A stretch of 64,000 nt of DNA, from NCBI RefSeq assembly GCF_902833085.1, contig NZ_CADFEB010000004.1, positions 496,001 through 560,000 on the forward strand, read 5' to 3'. Shown piece by piece: positions 29,168-39,289 of the stretch. The number at the start of each line of letters is the position of its first letter. Positions within the stretch are counted from its first letter, which is position 1. Source of the DNA: Burkholderia ubonensis. Its GTDB lineage: Bacteria; Pseudomonadota; Gammaproteobacteria; Burkholderiales; Burkholderiaceae. The notes under the pieces were generated by a model. The model was not told where the DNA came from. It saw only the letters and a list, made by a program, of their open reading frames with translations, and made no database searches. The translations under genes were made by a program, and so were the position numbers.

Positions 29168-30670
29168 TTACTGCGAGTCGTCGGCCCACGCCTTCGCGGC
29201 GCGCACCGCGCGCTGCCAGCCGGCCATGCACCGTTCGACCTGCTCCTTCGGCATCGACGGCGAGAAGCGGCGGTCGAGCTGCCACTGGCTGCGCAGTTCG
29301 TCGAGGTTCTTCCAGTAGCCGATCGCGAGACCCGCGAGGTAGGCCGCGCCGAGCGCGGTCGTCTCGGTGATCTGCGGACGCACCGCGTCGACGCCGAGCA
29401 GGTCCGCCTGGAACTGCATCAGCAGGTTGTTCGCGCTCGCGCCGCCGTCGACGCGCAGTTCGCCGACGCTGATGCCCGAATCAGCCTCCATCGCCGCGAG
29501 CACGTCGAGCGACTGGTATGCGATCGCATCGAGCGCCGCGCGCGCCAGGTGCGCGGACGTCGTGCCGCGCGTGACGCCGAACAGCGAGCCGCGCGCGTGG
29601 GCGTTCCAGTGCGGCGCGCCGAGGCCGGCGAACGCGGGTACGAGGTAGACGCCGTCGGTGTGCGGCACGCTCTCGGCGAGCGCCTCGATCTCGGCCGCGC
29701 TCTTGATGATGCCCATGCCGTCGCGCAGCCACTGCACGACCGCGCCCGCGATGAAGATGCTGCCTTCGAGCGCGTACTGCACGTCGTCGCCGATCTGCCA
29801 CGCGATCGTCGTGACGAGGTTGTTCTTCGACTCGATCGGCTTGTCGCCGGTATTCATCATCAGGAAGCAGCCGGTGCCGTAGGTGTTCTTCACCATGCCC
29901 GACGCCGTGCACATCTGGCCGAACAGGGCCGCCTGCTGGTCGCCCGCGATGCCGGCGAGCGGGATCTTCGACGCGAACACGGTGGTCTTCGTGTGGCCGT
30001 AGATCTCGGACGACGCCTTCACTTCCGGCAGCATGCTGCGCGGGATGTCGAACAGCTCGAGCAGCTCGTCGTCCCACTGGCGCGCATGGATGTTGAACAG
30101 CAGCGTGCGCGACGCGTTCGTCACGTCGGTCACGTGCAGCTCGTGCTTCGTGAAGTTCCACACGAGCCAGCTGTCGACGGTGCCGAACGCGAGCTTGCCC
30201 TGCTGCGCACGGTCGCGCGCGCCGGGCACGTTGTCGAGGATCCAGCGGATCTTGGTCGCGGAGAAGTACGCGTCGATCGGCAGGCCGGTCTTCGCGCGCA
30301 CCTTGGCTTCGAGGCCCTGCGCCTTCAGCGTGTCGCAGAAGTCGGCGGTGCGGCGGTCCTGCCAGACGATCGCGTTGTAGACCGGCTGGCCCGTCTCGCG
30401 ATCCCAGACGATCGTCGTCTCGCGCTGGTTCGTGATGCCGATCGCGGCGATCGACGTGCCGTTCAGGCCGGTGCGGGTCACGGCCTCGGCCGCGACGCCC
30501 GCCTGCGTCGACCAGATTTCCTGCGGGTCGTGCTCGACCCAGCCGGGTTGCGGGTAGATCTGTTCGAACTCTTTCTGCGCGGTCGACACGATGTTGCCCT
30601 GGCGATCGAACAGCATCGCGCGGGAGCTCGTCGTGCCCTGGTCGAGCGCGAGGATGTACTGTTCCTGCAT
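29168..30670 (-). CDS. glpK: Glycerol kinase
   Basis: Traps glycerol as sn-glycerol 3-phosphate. 500 residues from ATG 30670, matching the ~500 of the family. FGGY-kinase signatures are [40 protein letters not shown] (sugar-kinase signature 1), and [21 protein letters not shown]. In-frame ATGs at 30679 and 30685 would add three or five residues. 80 bases after glpD and 81 before glpF. Confidence 0.96.
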   Translation of the reverse strand: MQEQYILALDQGTTSSRAMLFDRQGNIVSTAQKEFEQIYPQPGWVEHDPQEIWSTQAGVAAEAVTRTGLNGTSIAAIGITNQRETTIVWDRETGQPVYNAIVWQDRRTADFCDTLKAQGLEAKVRAKTGLPIDAYFSATKIRWILDNVPGARDRAQQGKLAFGTVDSWLVWNFTKHELHVTDVTNASRTLLFNIHARQWDDELLELFDIPRSMLPEVKASSEIYGHTKTTVFASKIPLAGIAGDQQAALFGQMCTASGMVKNTYGTGCFLMMNTGDKPIESKNNLVTTIAWQIGDDVQYALEGSIFIAGAVVQWLRDGMGIIKSAAEIEALAESVPHTDGVYLVPAFAGLGAPHWNAHARGSLFGVTRGTTSAHLARAALDAIAYQSLDVLAAMEADSGISVGELRVDGGASANNLLMQFQADLLGVDAVRPQITETTALGAAYLAGLAIGYWKNLDELRSQWQLDRRFSPSMPKEQVERCMAGWQRAVRAAKAWADDSQ

Positions 30671-30750
30671 GTCTCTCATCTCCATCCGTAGTTGGCTTAG
30701 TTGTGATTCGCGCCGCACGAGGCGGCGCGATTTGGGTGAGGCGAAAACGG

Positions 30751-32274
30751 TCAGGCGTGTTGCGCGTGCGTGGCGGCGAACCACGCGTCGAGCGCGGCCG
30801 TCACCGCGTCGAGCGTGCCCGGCGCGACGTGCAGGCCGAGCTTCGAGCGGCGCCACAGTACGTCCTGTGCGCGCGTCGCCCATTCGACGTCGCGCAGGTA
30901 GCGCAGTTCGGCTTCGTGGATGCCCGGCGCGATTGCCGCGCCGAGCCCGGCGAGCGACTTCGCATTGCCGACCACGCGTTCCGCGCGCGTGCCGTACGCG
31001 CGCGCATAGCGGCGCGCGAGCTCGGCGGGCAGCCACGGATGACGCGCCGCGAATTGCGCGGCGAACGCGTCGAACTTCGCGTTGGCGATGTCGCCGCCCG
31101 GCAGCGGCGCGCCGGCGGTCCACGGCGCGGCGTCACGGCCGAGCGCGCGGCACAGCAGGTCGCCGGCTTCTTCGGCGAGCTTGCGGAACGTCGTGATCTT
31201 GCCGCCGAACACCGACAGCAGCGGCGCGCCCGCGCCGTCGTCCATCTCGAGCCGGTAGTCGCGCGTGACGGCCGACGCGTTGGCCGCGTTCTCGTCCTCG
31301 AGCAGCGGGCGCACGCCCGAATACGTCCAGTGCACGTCGGCCGGCGAGATCTTGCGCTTGAAGTAGCGGTTGATCGAGTCGCACAGGTATTGCGTCTCGT
31401 TGCCGTCGATCGCGACCTTGGCCGGATCGTTCGTATATTCGACGTCGGTCGTGCCGATCAGCGTAAAGTCGCGCTCGTACGGAATCGCGAAGATGATCCG
31501 CTTGTCCGGATTCTGGAAGATGTATGCGTGATCGTGATCGAACAGGCGGCGCGTGATGATGTGGCTGCCCTTCACGAGCCGCACGCTGTGCTGCGCGCCG
31601 CGGCCGAGCGCGCCGTGCAGCACGTCGCCGACCCACGGGCCGGCCGCGTTCGCGATCGCGCGGGCGCGCACGACGCTGATCGAGCCGTCCGCGAGCTGGA
31701 GCCGCGCTTCCCATTCGTCGCCCACCCGCTCGGCGGACACGAGCTTGGTGCGCGTGAGGATCTCGGCGCCGCGCTCCTTCGCGTCGAGCGCGTTCAGCAC
31801 GACGAGGCGCGCGTCGTCGACCCAGCCGTCGGAGTACACGAAGCCGCGCTTGATCGAATCGATCAGCGGCGCGCCGGCCGCGTGGCGGCGCATGTCGATG
31901 CCGCGCGAGCCGGGCAGCAGCTCGCGCTTCGCGAGGTGATCGTAGAGGAACAGGCCGATGCGGATCAGCCAGGCCGGACGCAGGTTCGGCATGTGCGGCA
32001 TCACGAAGCGCAGCGGCCACATGATGTGCGGCGCCGCGCGCAGCAGCGTCTCGCGTTCCTGCAGCGCCTTGCGCACGAGCCCGAATTCCTTGTACTCGAG
32101 ATAGCGCAGGCCGCCGTGGATCAGCTTCGTGCTGGCCGACGACGTGTGCGATGCGAGATCGTCCTGCTCGCAGAGCATGACCGACAGGCCTCGGCCGGCC
32201 GCATCGCGCGCGATGCCCGCGCCGTTGATGCCGCCGCCGACGACGAGCAGATCGTAGCGATTCGGTTGGGTCAC
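30751..32274 (-). CDS. glpD: Aerobic glycerol-3-phosphate dehydrogenase
   Basis: Membrane-associated FAD enzyme passing electrons from glycerol 3-phosphate to quinone. 507 residues from GTG 32274; GGAC ends seven bases upstream. FAD-binding [20 protein letters not shown], then [16 protein letters not shown], typical of GlpD. A longer reading from 32310 adds 12 unconserved residues. First gene of the operon; preceded by an AT-rich stretch with repeated TTCGAA motifs, the likely GlpR site. Confidence 0.95.
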   Translation of the reverse strand: MTQPNRYDLLVVGGGINGAGIARDAAGRGLSVMLCEQDDLASHTSSASTKLIHGGLRYLEYKEFGLVRKALQERETLLRAAPHIMWPLRFVMPHMPNLRPAWLIRIGLFLYDHLAKRELLPGSRGIDMRRHAAGAPLIDSIKRGFVYSDGWVDDARLVVLNALDAKERGAEILTRTKLVSAERVGDEWEARLQLADGSISVVRARAIANAAGPWVGDVLHGALGRGAQHSVRLVKGSHIITRRLFDHDHAYIFQNPDKRIIFAIPYERDFTLIGTTDVEYTNDPAKVAIDGNETQYLCDSINRYFKRKISPADVHWTYSGVRPLLEDENAANASAVTRDYRLEMDDGAGAPLLSVFGGKITTFRKLAEEAGDLLCRALGRDAAPWTAGAPLPGGDIANAKFDAFAAQFAARHPWLPAELARRYARAYGTRAERVVGNAKSLAGLGAAIAPGIHEAELRYLRDVEWATRAQDVLWRRSKLGLHVAPGTLDAVTAALDAWFAATHAQHA

Positions 32275-32304
32275 TGCTGTCCTTATCGTCTGATGGAAAT
32301 TGAC

Positions 32305-32367
32305 GAACAAGAAATGTTCGAATTCGAAATTTAACGAACGAATTCGAAAAAGTAAAGTTCGAAAAAG
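32305..32367 (-). promoter_or_regulatory. glpD promoter with array of candidate GlpR operators
   Basis: Three palindromic motifs spaced by about two helical turns: TTCGAATTCGAA at 32317-32328 (perfect), CGAATTCG at 32339-32346, GTTCGAAAAAG at 32357-32367. On the minus strand a possible -35 TTTACT and -10 TTAAAT are separated by 16 bases and the central palindrome lies within the spacer. TTCG-containing repeats are the known core of GlpR sites in other Proteobacteria. Confidence 0.65.
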
Positions 32368-32435
32368 AGGGGCGGGTGGCGCGCCGGGCGATCCCGGACG
32401 ATACTGGTGGAATCGACCGTTTCATGAGGTGAATC

Positions 32436-32801
32436 ATGCGTATTGGGATGTGGGCCGGCGTATGCGCGGTCCTTCTGGCGGGGTGCGCGGGCACGCCGCC
32501 GCTGGAAGGCAACTGGCGGGCGCCGTCGTTCGTGGCGTTGCAGACGGCGTGCGGCGGCACGGCGCGCGACTGGGGCGCGGATGCGCAGCCGGTCTACTCG
32601 GCGATCTACGATGCGTATGTCGCGAAGCGGTATCGCGGGCTGTCGGAAGCGAACTACTGCACGTTCGTAAACGAACTTTCGGCGCGCTATGCGGCGCCGG
32701 ACGCGTCGGCGCGGGCCGGCTGGGTCGCGTATTTCAACGACGCGCGCGCGAAGGCGGTCAGCTGGCGCGCGGCGGTCGATCCGACGCTGCGCGGCGGCTG
32801 A
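32436..32801 (+). CDS. Hypothetical lipoprotein
   Basis: 121 residues: short hydrophobic leader (IGMWAGVCAVLLAGC) with lipobox LAGC, so a predicted outer-membrane or inner-membrane lipoprotein. The mature part is about 100 residues, has two more cysteines (LQTACGGTARDWG; ANYCTFVNEL) that could pair, and no recognised domain. It stands alone on the plus strand between glpD and glpR and points away from glpD. An AGGTGA ribosome site lies just upstream of ATG 32436. Confidence 0.7.
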   Translation: MRIGMWAGVCAVLLAGCAGTPPLEGNWRAPSFVALQTACGGTARDWGADAQPVYSAIYDAYVAKRYRGLSEANYCTFVNELSARYAAPDASARAGWVAYFNDARAKAVSWRAAVDPTLRGG

Positions 32802-32864
32802 GCGTCGCCGCCCGGCTTGGGCGAGAAGGGGAGAGGGGGCGGCCGGAAGCCGGCCGCGGTCAGG

Positions 32865-33062
32865 TCAGGAAAAACGGCATTTGATGGATCGCAGCGCCGC
32901 GTCGCCCGTTTCGGTCACGCAGTATTTGCGTCCCGAACCGAGCCCTTCGAGCCGGACGAGCTGCTGCTCGAGCAGCGCGTCGAGTTCATCGCGATCCATG
33001 TTGGCCTGATCGGGAGCATCCTTCACAAGCAGTAGCGTGGCGAATTCATGCGGACTCAGCAT
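32865..33062 (-). CDS. Small conserved-type protein, possible winged-helix
   Basis: 65 residues from ATG 33062, preceded by GGAGAGAACG. Begins MLSPHEFATLLLVKDAP and continues DELDALLEQQLVRLEGLG, then YCVTETGDAALRSI, which looks like the helix-turn-wing of a MarR-like small protein. No enzyme motif. Function unknown; lies between a lipoprotein gene and glpR. Confidence 0.6.
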   Translation of the reverse strand: MLSPHEFATLLLVKDAPDQANMDRDELDALLEQQLVRLEGLGSGRKYCVTETGDAALRSIKCRFS

Positions 33063-33366
33063 CGTTCTCTCCATGGCATCCGGACTGCCCGCGCACACGA
33101 CTCGGCGGCCGGTGCGCGATACCCAGCGGGGGTATGGCTTGGGGGGAAAAGCTGCTTTCGCCGGCCCAACGGATCGCCTGCGCCTTGGCACAGGCGGGAC
33201 GGACGAACAGGCCGGGGAACTGGAGTCTAGTCGAGCGCGCGGACAACGCCAAATCGCGCCCCATTAATTTTCCAATTGACAGAAGGATGCGCGGCAAGCG
33301 GTCTTGCTGTGCCGCCAACTTCTTGATTTCACTTGAAGTTCTGGGTGCGGCGCAGCATCGCGACGG
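33063..33366. other. Intergenic region between glpR and small minus-strand gene
   Basis: 304 bases without a supported gene. An AT-richer patch (33262-33345) includes an inverted repeat AACTTC (33317-33322) / GAAGTT (33335-33340), which could be the 3' hairpin of glpR. Nothing else recognised. Confidence 0.45.
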
Positions 33367-34146
33367 TCATTCGGCGACGTACACCTGGGTGCCGGCGGCC
33401 GCGACCGTCTCCGCCATGTCCGGCGGCAGCGGCTTGTCGGTGAAGAGCGCATGCACCTGGCTCAGGTGCCCCTGGCGCACGAGCGCCGGGCGGCCGATCT
33501 TCGAATGGTCGGCCACGAGGTAGACGGTGCGTGCATGCTGCATGATCGCCTCGGCGACCCGCACCTCGCGGGTGTCGAAGTCGCGCAGCGTACCGTCGGT
33601 CTCGATCGCCGACGTGCCGATGATCGCGTAGTCGACCTTGAACTGGCGGATGAAGTCGATCGCCAGCTCGCCGACGATCCCCTTGTCCCACGGCCGCACG
33701 ATGCCGCCCGTGATCAGCACCTCGCAGTCCGGATAGCCGCTCATCATCGACGCGACGTTCAGGTTGTTGGTGATCACGTGCAGGCCGTGATGGCGGTTCA
33801 GCGCGCGCGCGACCTCCTCGGTCGTCGTGCCGAGGTTGATGAACAGCGACGCCTGGTCGGGGATGTGCGACGCGGCGAGCGCCGCGATGCGCCGCTTCTC
33901 GTCGTGGAACATCCGCTGGCGCGCGGTGTACGACACGTTCTCCGAGCTCGTCGGCAGGCTCGCGCCGCCGTGGTAGCGGCGCAGCAGGTTCAGGTCGGCG
34001 AGCCAGTTGACGTCGCGGCGGATCGTCTGCGGCGTCACCGCGAAGTGCGCGGCGAGATCGTCGACGGTCACGAAGCCGTCGCGCTGCACCCATTCGAGCA
34101 ATTCCTGCTGGCGCGCGTTGAGGGTGAGGCGAGGGTCTCGGGTCAT
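33367..34146 (-). CDS. glpR: DeoR-family repressor of glycerol metabolism
   Basis: 259 residues. N-terminal DeoR helix-turn-helix at about 5-60 (LNARQQELLEWVQRDGFVTV; VTPQTIRRDVNWLADLNLLR), then the sugar-phosphate-binding domain with FINLGTTTEEVARAL, typical of DeoR/GlpR. Probably binds sn-glycerol 3-phosphate and represses glpD-glpK-glpF. It lies one kilobase upstream of glpD on the same strand, with two unrelated small genes in between. Confidence 0.9.
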   Translation of the reverse strand: MTRDPRLTLNARQQELLEWVQRDGFVTVDDLAAHFAVTPQTIRRDVNWLADLNLLRRYHGGASLPTSSENVSYTARQRMFHDEKRRIAALAASHIPDQASLFINLGTTTEEVARALNRHHGLHVITNNLNVASMMSGYPDCEVLITGGIVRPWDKGIVGELAIDFIRQFKVDYAIIGTSAIETDGTLRDFDTREVRVAEAIMQHARTVYLVADHSKIGRPALVRQGHLSQVHALFTDKPLPPDMAETVAAAGTQVYVAE

Positions 34147-34233
34147 GGCTCGATGCCGAAGGCGTGAACACGGAGCAGGTATTGTAAGGGTGTTCGGCCG
34201 CCGCGCCGGGCGCTTGGCCGGCGCGCTGCCGAT

Positions 34234-34274
34234 AATTCATGCACGAAATGCATGGATTCATGTGACAAATGAAT
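34234..34274. promoter_or_regulatory. Repeated ATTCATG motifs between glpR and gamma-glutamyltransferase gene
   Basis: An inverted repeat ATTCAT (34256-34261), seven bases, ATGAAT (34269-34274), and a further direct ATTCATG copy at 34235-34241. The patch is AT-rich in a divergent gap and is a candidate operator, regulator unknown. Confidence 0.4.
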
Positions 34275-34355
34275 TTGCGCGACCGTGCCGATCGCGCTGC
34301 AATGGCGGATTGTCCGCGTTCGCGCGCTCATTCAGTTTCCGACGAGGTGGAATCG

Positions 34356-35996
34356 ATGACCGGCTTCAACTGGCACAACCCGTATCCGACGACGCGCATC
34401 CCGGTGTTCGCGCGCAACGTCGTGTCGACGTCGCATCCGCTGGCCGCGCAGGCCGGCCTGCGGATGCTGTGGAAGGGCGGCAACGCGGTCGACGCGGCGC
34501 TCGCTGCCGCGGCCGCGATCACGGTGGTCGAGCCGGTGTCGTGCGGGCTGGGCGGCGATGCGTTCGCGCTCGTGTGGGACGGCCGGCGGTTGCACGGGCT
34601 GAATGCGTCGGGCGTCGCGCCGGCCGCATGGAACGTCGACTATTTCCGCCGGCGTCACGGCGAGGACGCGCGGGGCCACGCGTGCAAGCCGACGCGCGGC
34701 TGGGACACGGTCACCGTGCCGGGCGTCGTCGCGGGCTGGGAGGCGCTGCATGCGAAGTTCGGTTCGCTGCCGTTCGCGGACCTGCTCGAGCCGGCGATCG
34801 AGATCGCCGAGCGCGGCTACGCGGTGCCGCCCGTCGTCGCGCACAAGTGGGCCGCCGCGGTGCCCGAGCTGAAAGGGCTGCCGGGCTTCGCGGAGACCTT
34901 CATGCCGCGCGGCCGCGCGCCGGAAGTGGGCGAGCGCGTATGCCTGCCCGGCCATGCGCAAACGCTGCGCACGCTCGCGAAGGACGGCGCGCGCGCGTTC
35001 TACGAGGGCGCGCTCGCCGAGCGGATCGCCGCGTTCGCGCACGACGGCGGCGGCGCGCTGACCGAAGCTGACCTGCGCGCATACCGGCCGGAATGGGTCG
35101 AGCCGATCGGCAAGCGCTTTCGCGGCTACACGATTCACGAGATCCCGCCGAACGGGCAGGGCATCGCCGCGTTGATCGCGCTCGGCATCGCCGAGCACGC
35201 GGGCCTAGCCGACTGGCCGGTCGATTCGCCGGAATCGCAGCACCTGCAGATCGAGGCGATGAAGCTCGCGTTCGCGGACGTCTACCGCTACGTCGCCGAC
35301 CCGCGCGCGATGGAGGTCACGCCCGCGCAGATGCTCGACGACGCGTACCTCGCCGAACGGGCGAAGCGGATCGACCCGGCGCGCGCGACGCACTTCGGCC
35401 ACGGCCGGCCGCCGTCGGGCGGCACGATCTATCTGTCGGCGGCCGACGAGCGCGGGATGATGGTGAGCTTCATTCAGTCCAACTACATGGGCTTCGGCTC
35501 GGGCCTCGTCGTGCCGGGTACGGGGATTGCGCTGCAGAACCGCGGGTACGGCTTCTCGATGGACCCTGCGTCGCCGAACGTCGTCGCGGGCGGCAAGCGG
35601 CCGTTCCACACGATCATTCCGGCGTTCGTGACCGAACAGGTCGACGGCCGCACCGACGCGGTGATGAGCTTCGGCGTGATGGGCGGCGACATGCAGCCGC
35701 AGGGCCATCTGCAGACCATCGTGCGGATGCTCGGCTACGGCCAGCAGCCGCAGGCGGCGTGCGACGCGCCGCGCTGGAAGGTCAACCGCGACTTCACGCT
35801 CGACGTCGAGTCGAGCATGGATCGCGCGACGGTCGGCGCGCTCGCGGCGCGCGGCCACACGATCAAGTCGGTCGACGATCCCTACATGGATTTCGGCTCG
35901 GGCCAGTTCGTGTGGCGGCTCGACCGGGACGATCCCGAGCGCGGCTACGTCGCCGCGAGCGACAGCCGGCGCGACGGGCTCGCCGCCGGTTTCTGA
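34356..35996 (+). CDS. ggt: Gamma-glutamyltransferase family protein
   Basis: N-terminal nucleophile hydrolase/transferase acting on glutathione and related gamma-glutamyl compounds. 546 residues from ATG 34356 with GAGGTGG upstream. Proposed autocleavage and nucleophile is T357 in PPSGGTIYLSAADERG, followed by MMVSFIQSNYMGFGSG. No signal peptide is present, unlike the periplasmic E. coli enzyme, so a cytoplasmic YwrD-like form is more likely. Ends in a perfect terminator at 36030-36053. Confidence 0.85.
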   Translation: MTGFNWHNPYPTTRIPVFARNVVSTSHPLAAQAGLRMLWKGGNAVDAALAAAAAITVVEPVSCGLGGDAFALVWDGRRLHGLNASGVAPAAWNVDYFRRRHGEDARGHACKPTRGWDTVTVPGVVAGWEALHAKFGSLPFADLLEPAIEIAERGYAVPPVVAHKWAAAVPELKGLPGFAETFMPRGRAPEVGERVCLPGHAQTLRTLAKDGARAFYEGALAERIAAFAHDGGGALTEADLRAYRPEWVEPIGKRFRGYTIHEIPPNGQGIAALIALGIAEHAGLADWPVDSPESQHLQIEAMKLAFADVYRYVADPRAMEVTPAQMLDDAYLAERAKRIDPARATHFGHGRPPSGGTIYLSAADERGMMVSFIQSNYMGFGSGLVVPGTGIALQNRGYGFSMDPASPNVVAGGKRPFHTIIPAFVTEQVDGRTDAVMSFGVMGGDMQPQGHLQTIVRMLGYGQQPQAACDAPRWKVNRDFTLDVESSMDRATVGALAARGHTIKSVDDPYMDFGSGQFVWRLDRDDPERGYVAASDSRRDGLAAGF

Positions 35997-36029
35997 CGGT
36001 TCGCTTCCACACGCCTGCATGCATCCTCG

Positions 36030-36056
36030 ACGGGCGGCCGCAAGGCCGCCCGTTTC
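36030..36056 (+). terminator. Terminator after gamma-glutamyltransferase gene
   Basis: Perfect 10-bp stem (36030-36039 with 36044-36053), GCAA tetraloop, then TTTCGT. Confidence 0.8.
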
Positions 36057-36298
36057 GTCTGTGCGCCGCGCGTTCGAAGACCTCCTCTGACGAACCGCAA
36101 CGGTCGGCGCGGAACTGCGCGTGGCCGGCATGGTCAGTGCTCTGAAGCACGATCATCAAAGTACGGCTAAGATGCAAGAATGGTCGGCCGGACCCATTTC
36201 TTCTAATAACTTCAAGCAATACGCCGCATCCGGGATGGCTGTCGCCCGCGCCGCGAGCGCGGGCGATTGCCGGATGGGGCGACTGGGAGCGCAACACC

Positions 36299-37126
36299 AT
36301 GCAGACTGAAACGACGCATGTCATGCCGTGGCGAATCGAGGACATCGACCTTACGCGGATCGATCGTCAGCGCGCCGCGGCGAACGAGGATTTGCTGCTG
36401 CTGCTGTGCGCGGCGTCGTTCATCGAGAGCGGTTCGGATCTCTACACCAGCAACCTGAGTGAATTCTTCAACGACGATCCGGAAGTGTCGGCGTGGCTCA
36501 ACAATGCATGGGAGCACGAAGAATTGCAACACGGCCGCGCGCTGAAGGCCTATATCGCGCACGTCTGGCCGGAGTTCGACTGGGATACCGCGTTCGCGAA
36601 TTTCTTCGACGAATACTCGAAGACCTGCTCGATCGAAGCGTTCGAGAAGACCCGCGCGCTCGAGATGGTCGCGCGCTGCGTCGTCGAGACGGGCACGGCC
36701 ACGCTCTATCGCGCGATCAACGAATGCTCGGACGAGCCCGTGCTGAAGGAAATCACCGACAACATCCGCACGGACGAAGTGCGGCACTACAAGCACTTCT
36801 TCAAATATTTCAAGAAGTACAACCAGCTCGAAGGCAACGGCCGGCTCGCGGTGCTCGGCGCGCTGATGCGCCGCGTGCTGGAAATCAAGAACGAGGATTC
36901 GGAGATCGCGCTGCGCCACGTGTTCGCGATCCGCTATCCGGACCGCATCGGCGACGGCGAATACAGCCGCGCGCGGGTCGCGCGCATCAATGCGCTCGTG
37001 CGCCGCAACCTGTCGGCGGACATGTGCGTGAAGATGCTGCTCAAGCCGCTCGAGCTGCCCGCGAAGATTCAGCCGGGCGTCCACTATCCGCTCACGAAGC
37101 TCACGCAGCACGTGTTCTTCCGCTGA
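36299..37126 (+). CDS. Ferritin-like diiron-carboxylate protein of unknown function
   Basis: 275 residues, mostly helical. Two ExxH motifs fit a diiron four-helix bundle: E75-x-x-H78 in WEHEELQHG and E160-x-x-H163 in DEVRHYKHF, with E43 (FIESGSDLY) and E130 (VVETGTATLY) as the remaining carboxylates. This layout matches acyl-ACP-desaturase/ribonucleotide-reductase-like proteins; the reaction is not known. Stands between terminators and a separate small gene, with no operon partner to help. Confidence 0.7.
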   Translation: MQTETTHVMPWRIEDIDLTRIDRQRAAANEDLLLLLCAASFIESGSDLYTSNLSEFFNDDPEVSAWLNNAWEHEELQHGRALKAYIAHVWPEFDWDTAFANFFDEYSKTCSIEAFEKTRALEMVARCVVETGTATLYRAINECSDEPVLKEITDNIRTDEVRHYKHFFKYFKKYNQLEGNGRLAVLGALMRRVLEIKNEDSEIALRHVFAIRYPDRIGDGEYSRARVARINALVRRNLSADMCVKMLLKPLELPAKIQPGVHYPLTKLTQHVFFR

Positions 37127-37196
37127 TCGCCGCCCGCCGGGCGGCCTGCCGCGGGTATGCTGCGGCATCCTTCACGTTCGACGAGGCCGCTCCATC

Positions 37197-37700
37197 ATGA
37201 CCGATTCACATCGCAGCGCACTCGAGCAATGGACGTTCGACGCGTGGCCGCCGGCCGTCGCGTCGTTGTTCGACGGCTCGGCGCTCGAGCGCAAGGCCGA
37301 CGTCGCGGCGTCGCTGATCGTCGCGACCGGCGACGGCCAGTTGCGCACGACGCTCCTGAGCGTCGGCGAGGTCTACGCGCGCGATGCGCGCGTGCTGCTG
37401 CTCGCGCTGTGGCCGCAATCGCGCGCGGCGCGCGCGCTCGCGCAACGGCGCACGGCCGCGCTGACGCTCGTGGCCGACGGCGCGTTCTTTCAGGCGCAAT
37501 TGAAGATCGAGCCGCTCGAAGGCGACTTCGGCGGGCTCGCGGGGTTTGCCGCGACGATTGTGCACGGCGATGCGCAGCGCGTCGGCTATGCGCGTCTCGC
37601 GACAGGCGTCACGTTTGCACTGGAGGGGGAGCGCGCCGTGGTGCTCGAGCGCTGGCAATGCCAGGTCGAGCACCTGCGGCGCGCGGCCGCGCGGCTTTAG
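37197..37700 (+). CDS. Hypothetical protein, possible FMN-binding split barrel
   Basis: 167 residues. The region [20 protein letters not shown] then [20 protein letters not shown] has the alternating strand pattern of pyridoxamine-phosphate-oxidase-like split barrels, but no cofactor motif is certain. Starts 70 bases after the ferritin-like gene in the same direction. Its stop overlaps the rhlE stop by a few bases in convergent orientation. Confidence 0.6.
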   Translation: MTDSHRSALEQWTFDAWPPAVASLFDGSALERKADVAASLIVATGDGQLRTTLLSVGEVYARDARVLLLALWPQSRAARALAQRRTAALTLVADGAFFQAQLKIEPLEGDFGGLAGFAATIVHGDAQRVGYARLATGVTFALEGERAVVLERWQCQVEHLRRAAARL

Positions 37701-39154
37701 TGGCCGCGCTGGCCGCTGCGCGACGAACGATTGCGGTTCGCGTGCGCGGCATTGCCGTTGGCCGCCCGCCCGCTACCGCCGCCGCCGCTCGCCGGACGCG
37801 GGCCGTTGCCGCCCGCGTTGCCCGGCTTCGCGGCTTTCTGCTGCGCCGCCTTGGGCTGCGACGACTTCGGCGCGCCGTCGCGCTTCGCCGCCGGCTGCTG
37901 GCCTGAGCCGCCCGCCCGCGGCGCGCGATTGCCGCCACCGCCACCACCACCGCCACCGCCACCACGCGGTTGCTGCCCGCGGCGCTGCTGGATCGGCTCC
38001 GGCTTCGCGTTCGGGTCCGGCTCGAAGCCCGCGATCACTTCCTGCGGAATCTCGCGCTTGATCAGCCGCTCGATGTCGCGCAGCAATTGCTTCTCGTCGA
38101 CGCACACGAGCGACACCGCTTCACCGGTCGCGCCCGCGCGGCCGGTGCGGCCGATCCGGTGCACGTAGTCTTCCGGCACGTTCGGCAGGTCGAAGTTGAC
38201 GACGTGCGGCAGCTGGTCGATGTCGATGCCGCGCGCGGCGATGTCGGTCGCGACGAGCACCTGCAGCGTGCTGTTCTTGAATTCCGTCAGCGCGCGTGTG
38301 CGTGCCGACTGGCTCTTGTTGCCGTGGATCGCCATCGCACTGATGCCGTCCTTCGTCAGCTGCTCGGCGAGCCGGTTCGCGCCGTGCTTCGTGCGCGTGA
38401 ACACCAGCACCTGGAACCAGTTGTGCTGGCGGATCAGGTGCGTGAGCAGCTCGCGCTTGCGGTCGCGGTCGACCGGGTGGATCTTCTGCGCGACGGTCTC
38501 GGCGGTGGTGTTGCGGCGTGCGACCTCGATCAGCGCCGGCGAGTCGAGCAGGCTGTCGGCGAGCGCCTTGATCTCGTCGGAGAAGGTGGCCGAGAACAGC
38601 AGGTTCTGGCGGCGCGGCGGCAGCTTCGCGAGCACGCGCTTGATGTCGTGGATGAAGCCCATGTCGAGCATCCGGTCGGCTTCGTCGAGCACGAGGATGT
38701 CGAGCTGCGACAGGTCGATCGTCTTCTGCTGCATGTGATCGAGCAGGCGCCCCGGTGTCGCGACGACGATGTCGACGCCGCGCTTGAGCGCGTCGATCTG
38801 CGGATTGATGCTGACGCCGCCGAACATCACGGTCGAGCGCAGCTTCAGGTACTTGCTGTACGCGCGCACGCTTTCCTCGACCTGGGCGGCGAGTTCGCGC
38901 GTCGGCGTGAGGATCAGCGCGCGCACCGCGTGCTTCGCGTTGTGGTGTTCGGCGTAGAAGGTGTGCAGGCGCTGCAGGATCGGCAGCGTGAAGCCTGCGG
39001 TCTTGCCGGTGCCGGTTTGCGCGCCGGCGAGCAGGTCGCCGCCGCCGAGCACGGCGGGGATCGCCTGCGACTGGATCGGCGTGGGTGATGTGTAGCCGAG
39101 CTCGTTGACCGCTTTGACGAGCGGTTCGGCCAGGCCAAGGGATTCAAAAGACAT
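37697..39154 (-). CDS. rhlE: DEAD-box RNA helicase RhlE
   Basis: ATP-dependent RNA helicase of ribosome assembly/mRNA turnover. 485 residues: Q motif ([16 protein letters not shown]), Walker [16 protein letters not shown] box [16 protein letters not shown] motif FSATFSDE, and [10 protein letters not shown]. The basic C-terminal tail (about 385-485) is Gly/Arg/Asn-rich and includes eleven glycines in a row from a trinucleotide repeat, followed by low-complexity [11 protein letters not shown]. Tail composition is usual for RhlE. Confidence 0.93.
   Translation of the reverse strand: MSFESLGLAEPLVKAVNELGYTSPTPIQSQAIPAVLGGGDLLAGAQTGTGKTAGFTLPILQRLHTFYAEHHNAKHAVRALILTPTRELAAQVEESVRAYSKYLKLRSTVMFGGVSINPQIDALKRGVDIVVATPGRLLDHMQQKTIDLSQLDILVLDEADRMLDMGFIHDIKRVLAKLPPRRQNLLFSATFSDEIKALADSLLDSPALIEVARRNTTAETVAQKIHPVDRDRKRELLTHLIRQHNWFQVLVFTRTKHGANRLAEQLTKDGISAMAIHGNKSQSARTRALTEFKNSTLQVLVATDIAARGIDIDQLPHVVNFDLPNVPEDYVHRIGRTGRAGATGEAVSLVCVDEKQLLRDIERLIKREIPQEVIAGFEPDPNAKPEPIQQRRGQQPRGGGGGGGGGGGNRAPRAGGSGQQPAAKRDGAPKSSQPKAAQQKAAKPGNAGGNGPRPASGGGGSGRAANGNAAHANRNRSSRSGQRGH
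37931..37967. repeat. Trinucleotide repeat encoding a glycine run in rhlE
   Basis: About twelve consecutive CCG/CCA triplets (plus strand), read GGY/GGC on the coding strand, giving an uninterrupted glycine stretch in the RhlE tail. In-frame length changes would be tolerated. Confidence 0.8.
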
Positions 39155-39220
39155 AGATACGACTCTGGAGTTTTATGATCGGCGACGCATCGCGCGGCCA
39201 GCGCGGGGATAGCGTCGCAA

Positions 39221-39270
39221 GAAAAACAAAAAAGAAAAGGGCGCGGCCGCGGTTTCCCGCAGCCGCGCCC
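39221..39270 (-). terminator. Terminator of the cytochrome c operon
   Basis: On the minus strand: GGGCGCGGC (39262-39270) pairs with GCCGCGCCC (39239-39247), with further pairing inside, followed by TTTTCTTTTTTG down to 39227. It starts 20 bases past the cytochrome c stop and before rhlE. Confidence 0.88.
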
Positions 39271-39289
39271 CGTTTGCGTCACCCGATAC

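Noticed and set aside
29099..30691. Plus-strand open frame over glpK
   Set aside because: Antisense shadow; glpK has full FGGY signatures.
30671..31123. Upstream extension of the glpK frame by about 150 codons
   Set aside because: It runs into glpD and has no similarity; ATG 30670 gives the normal family length.
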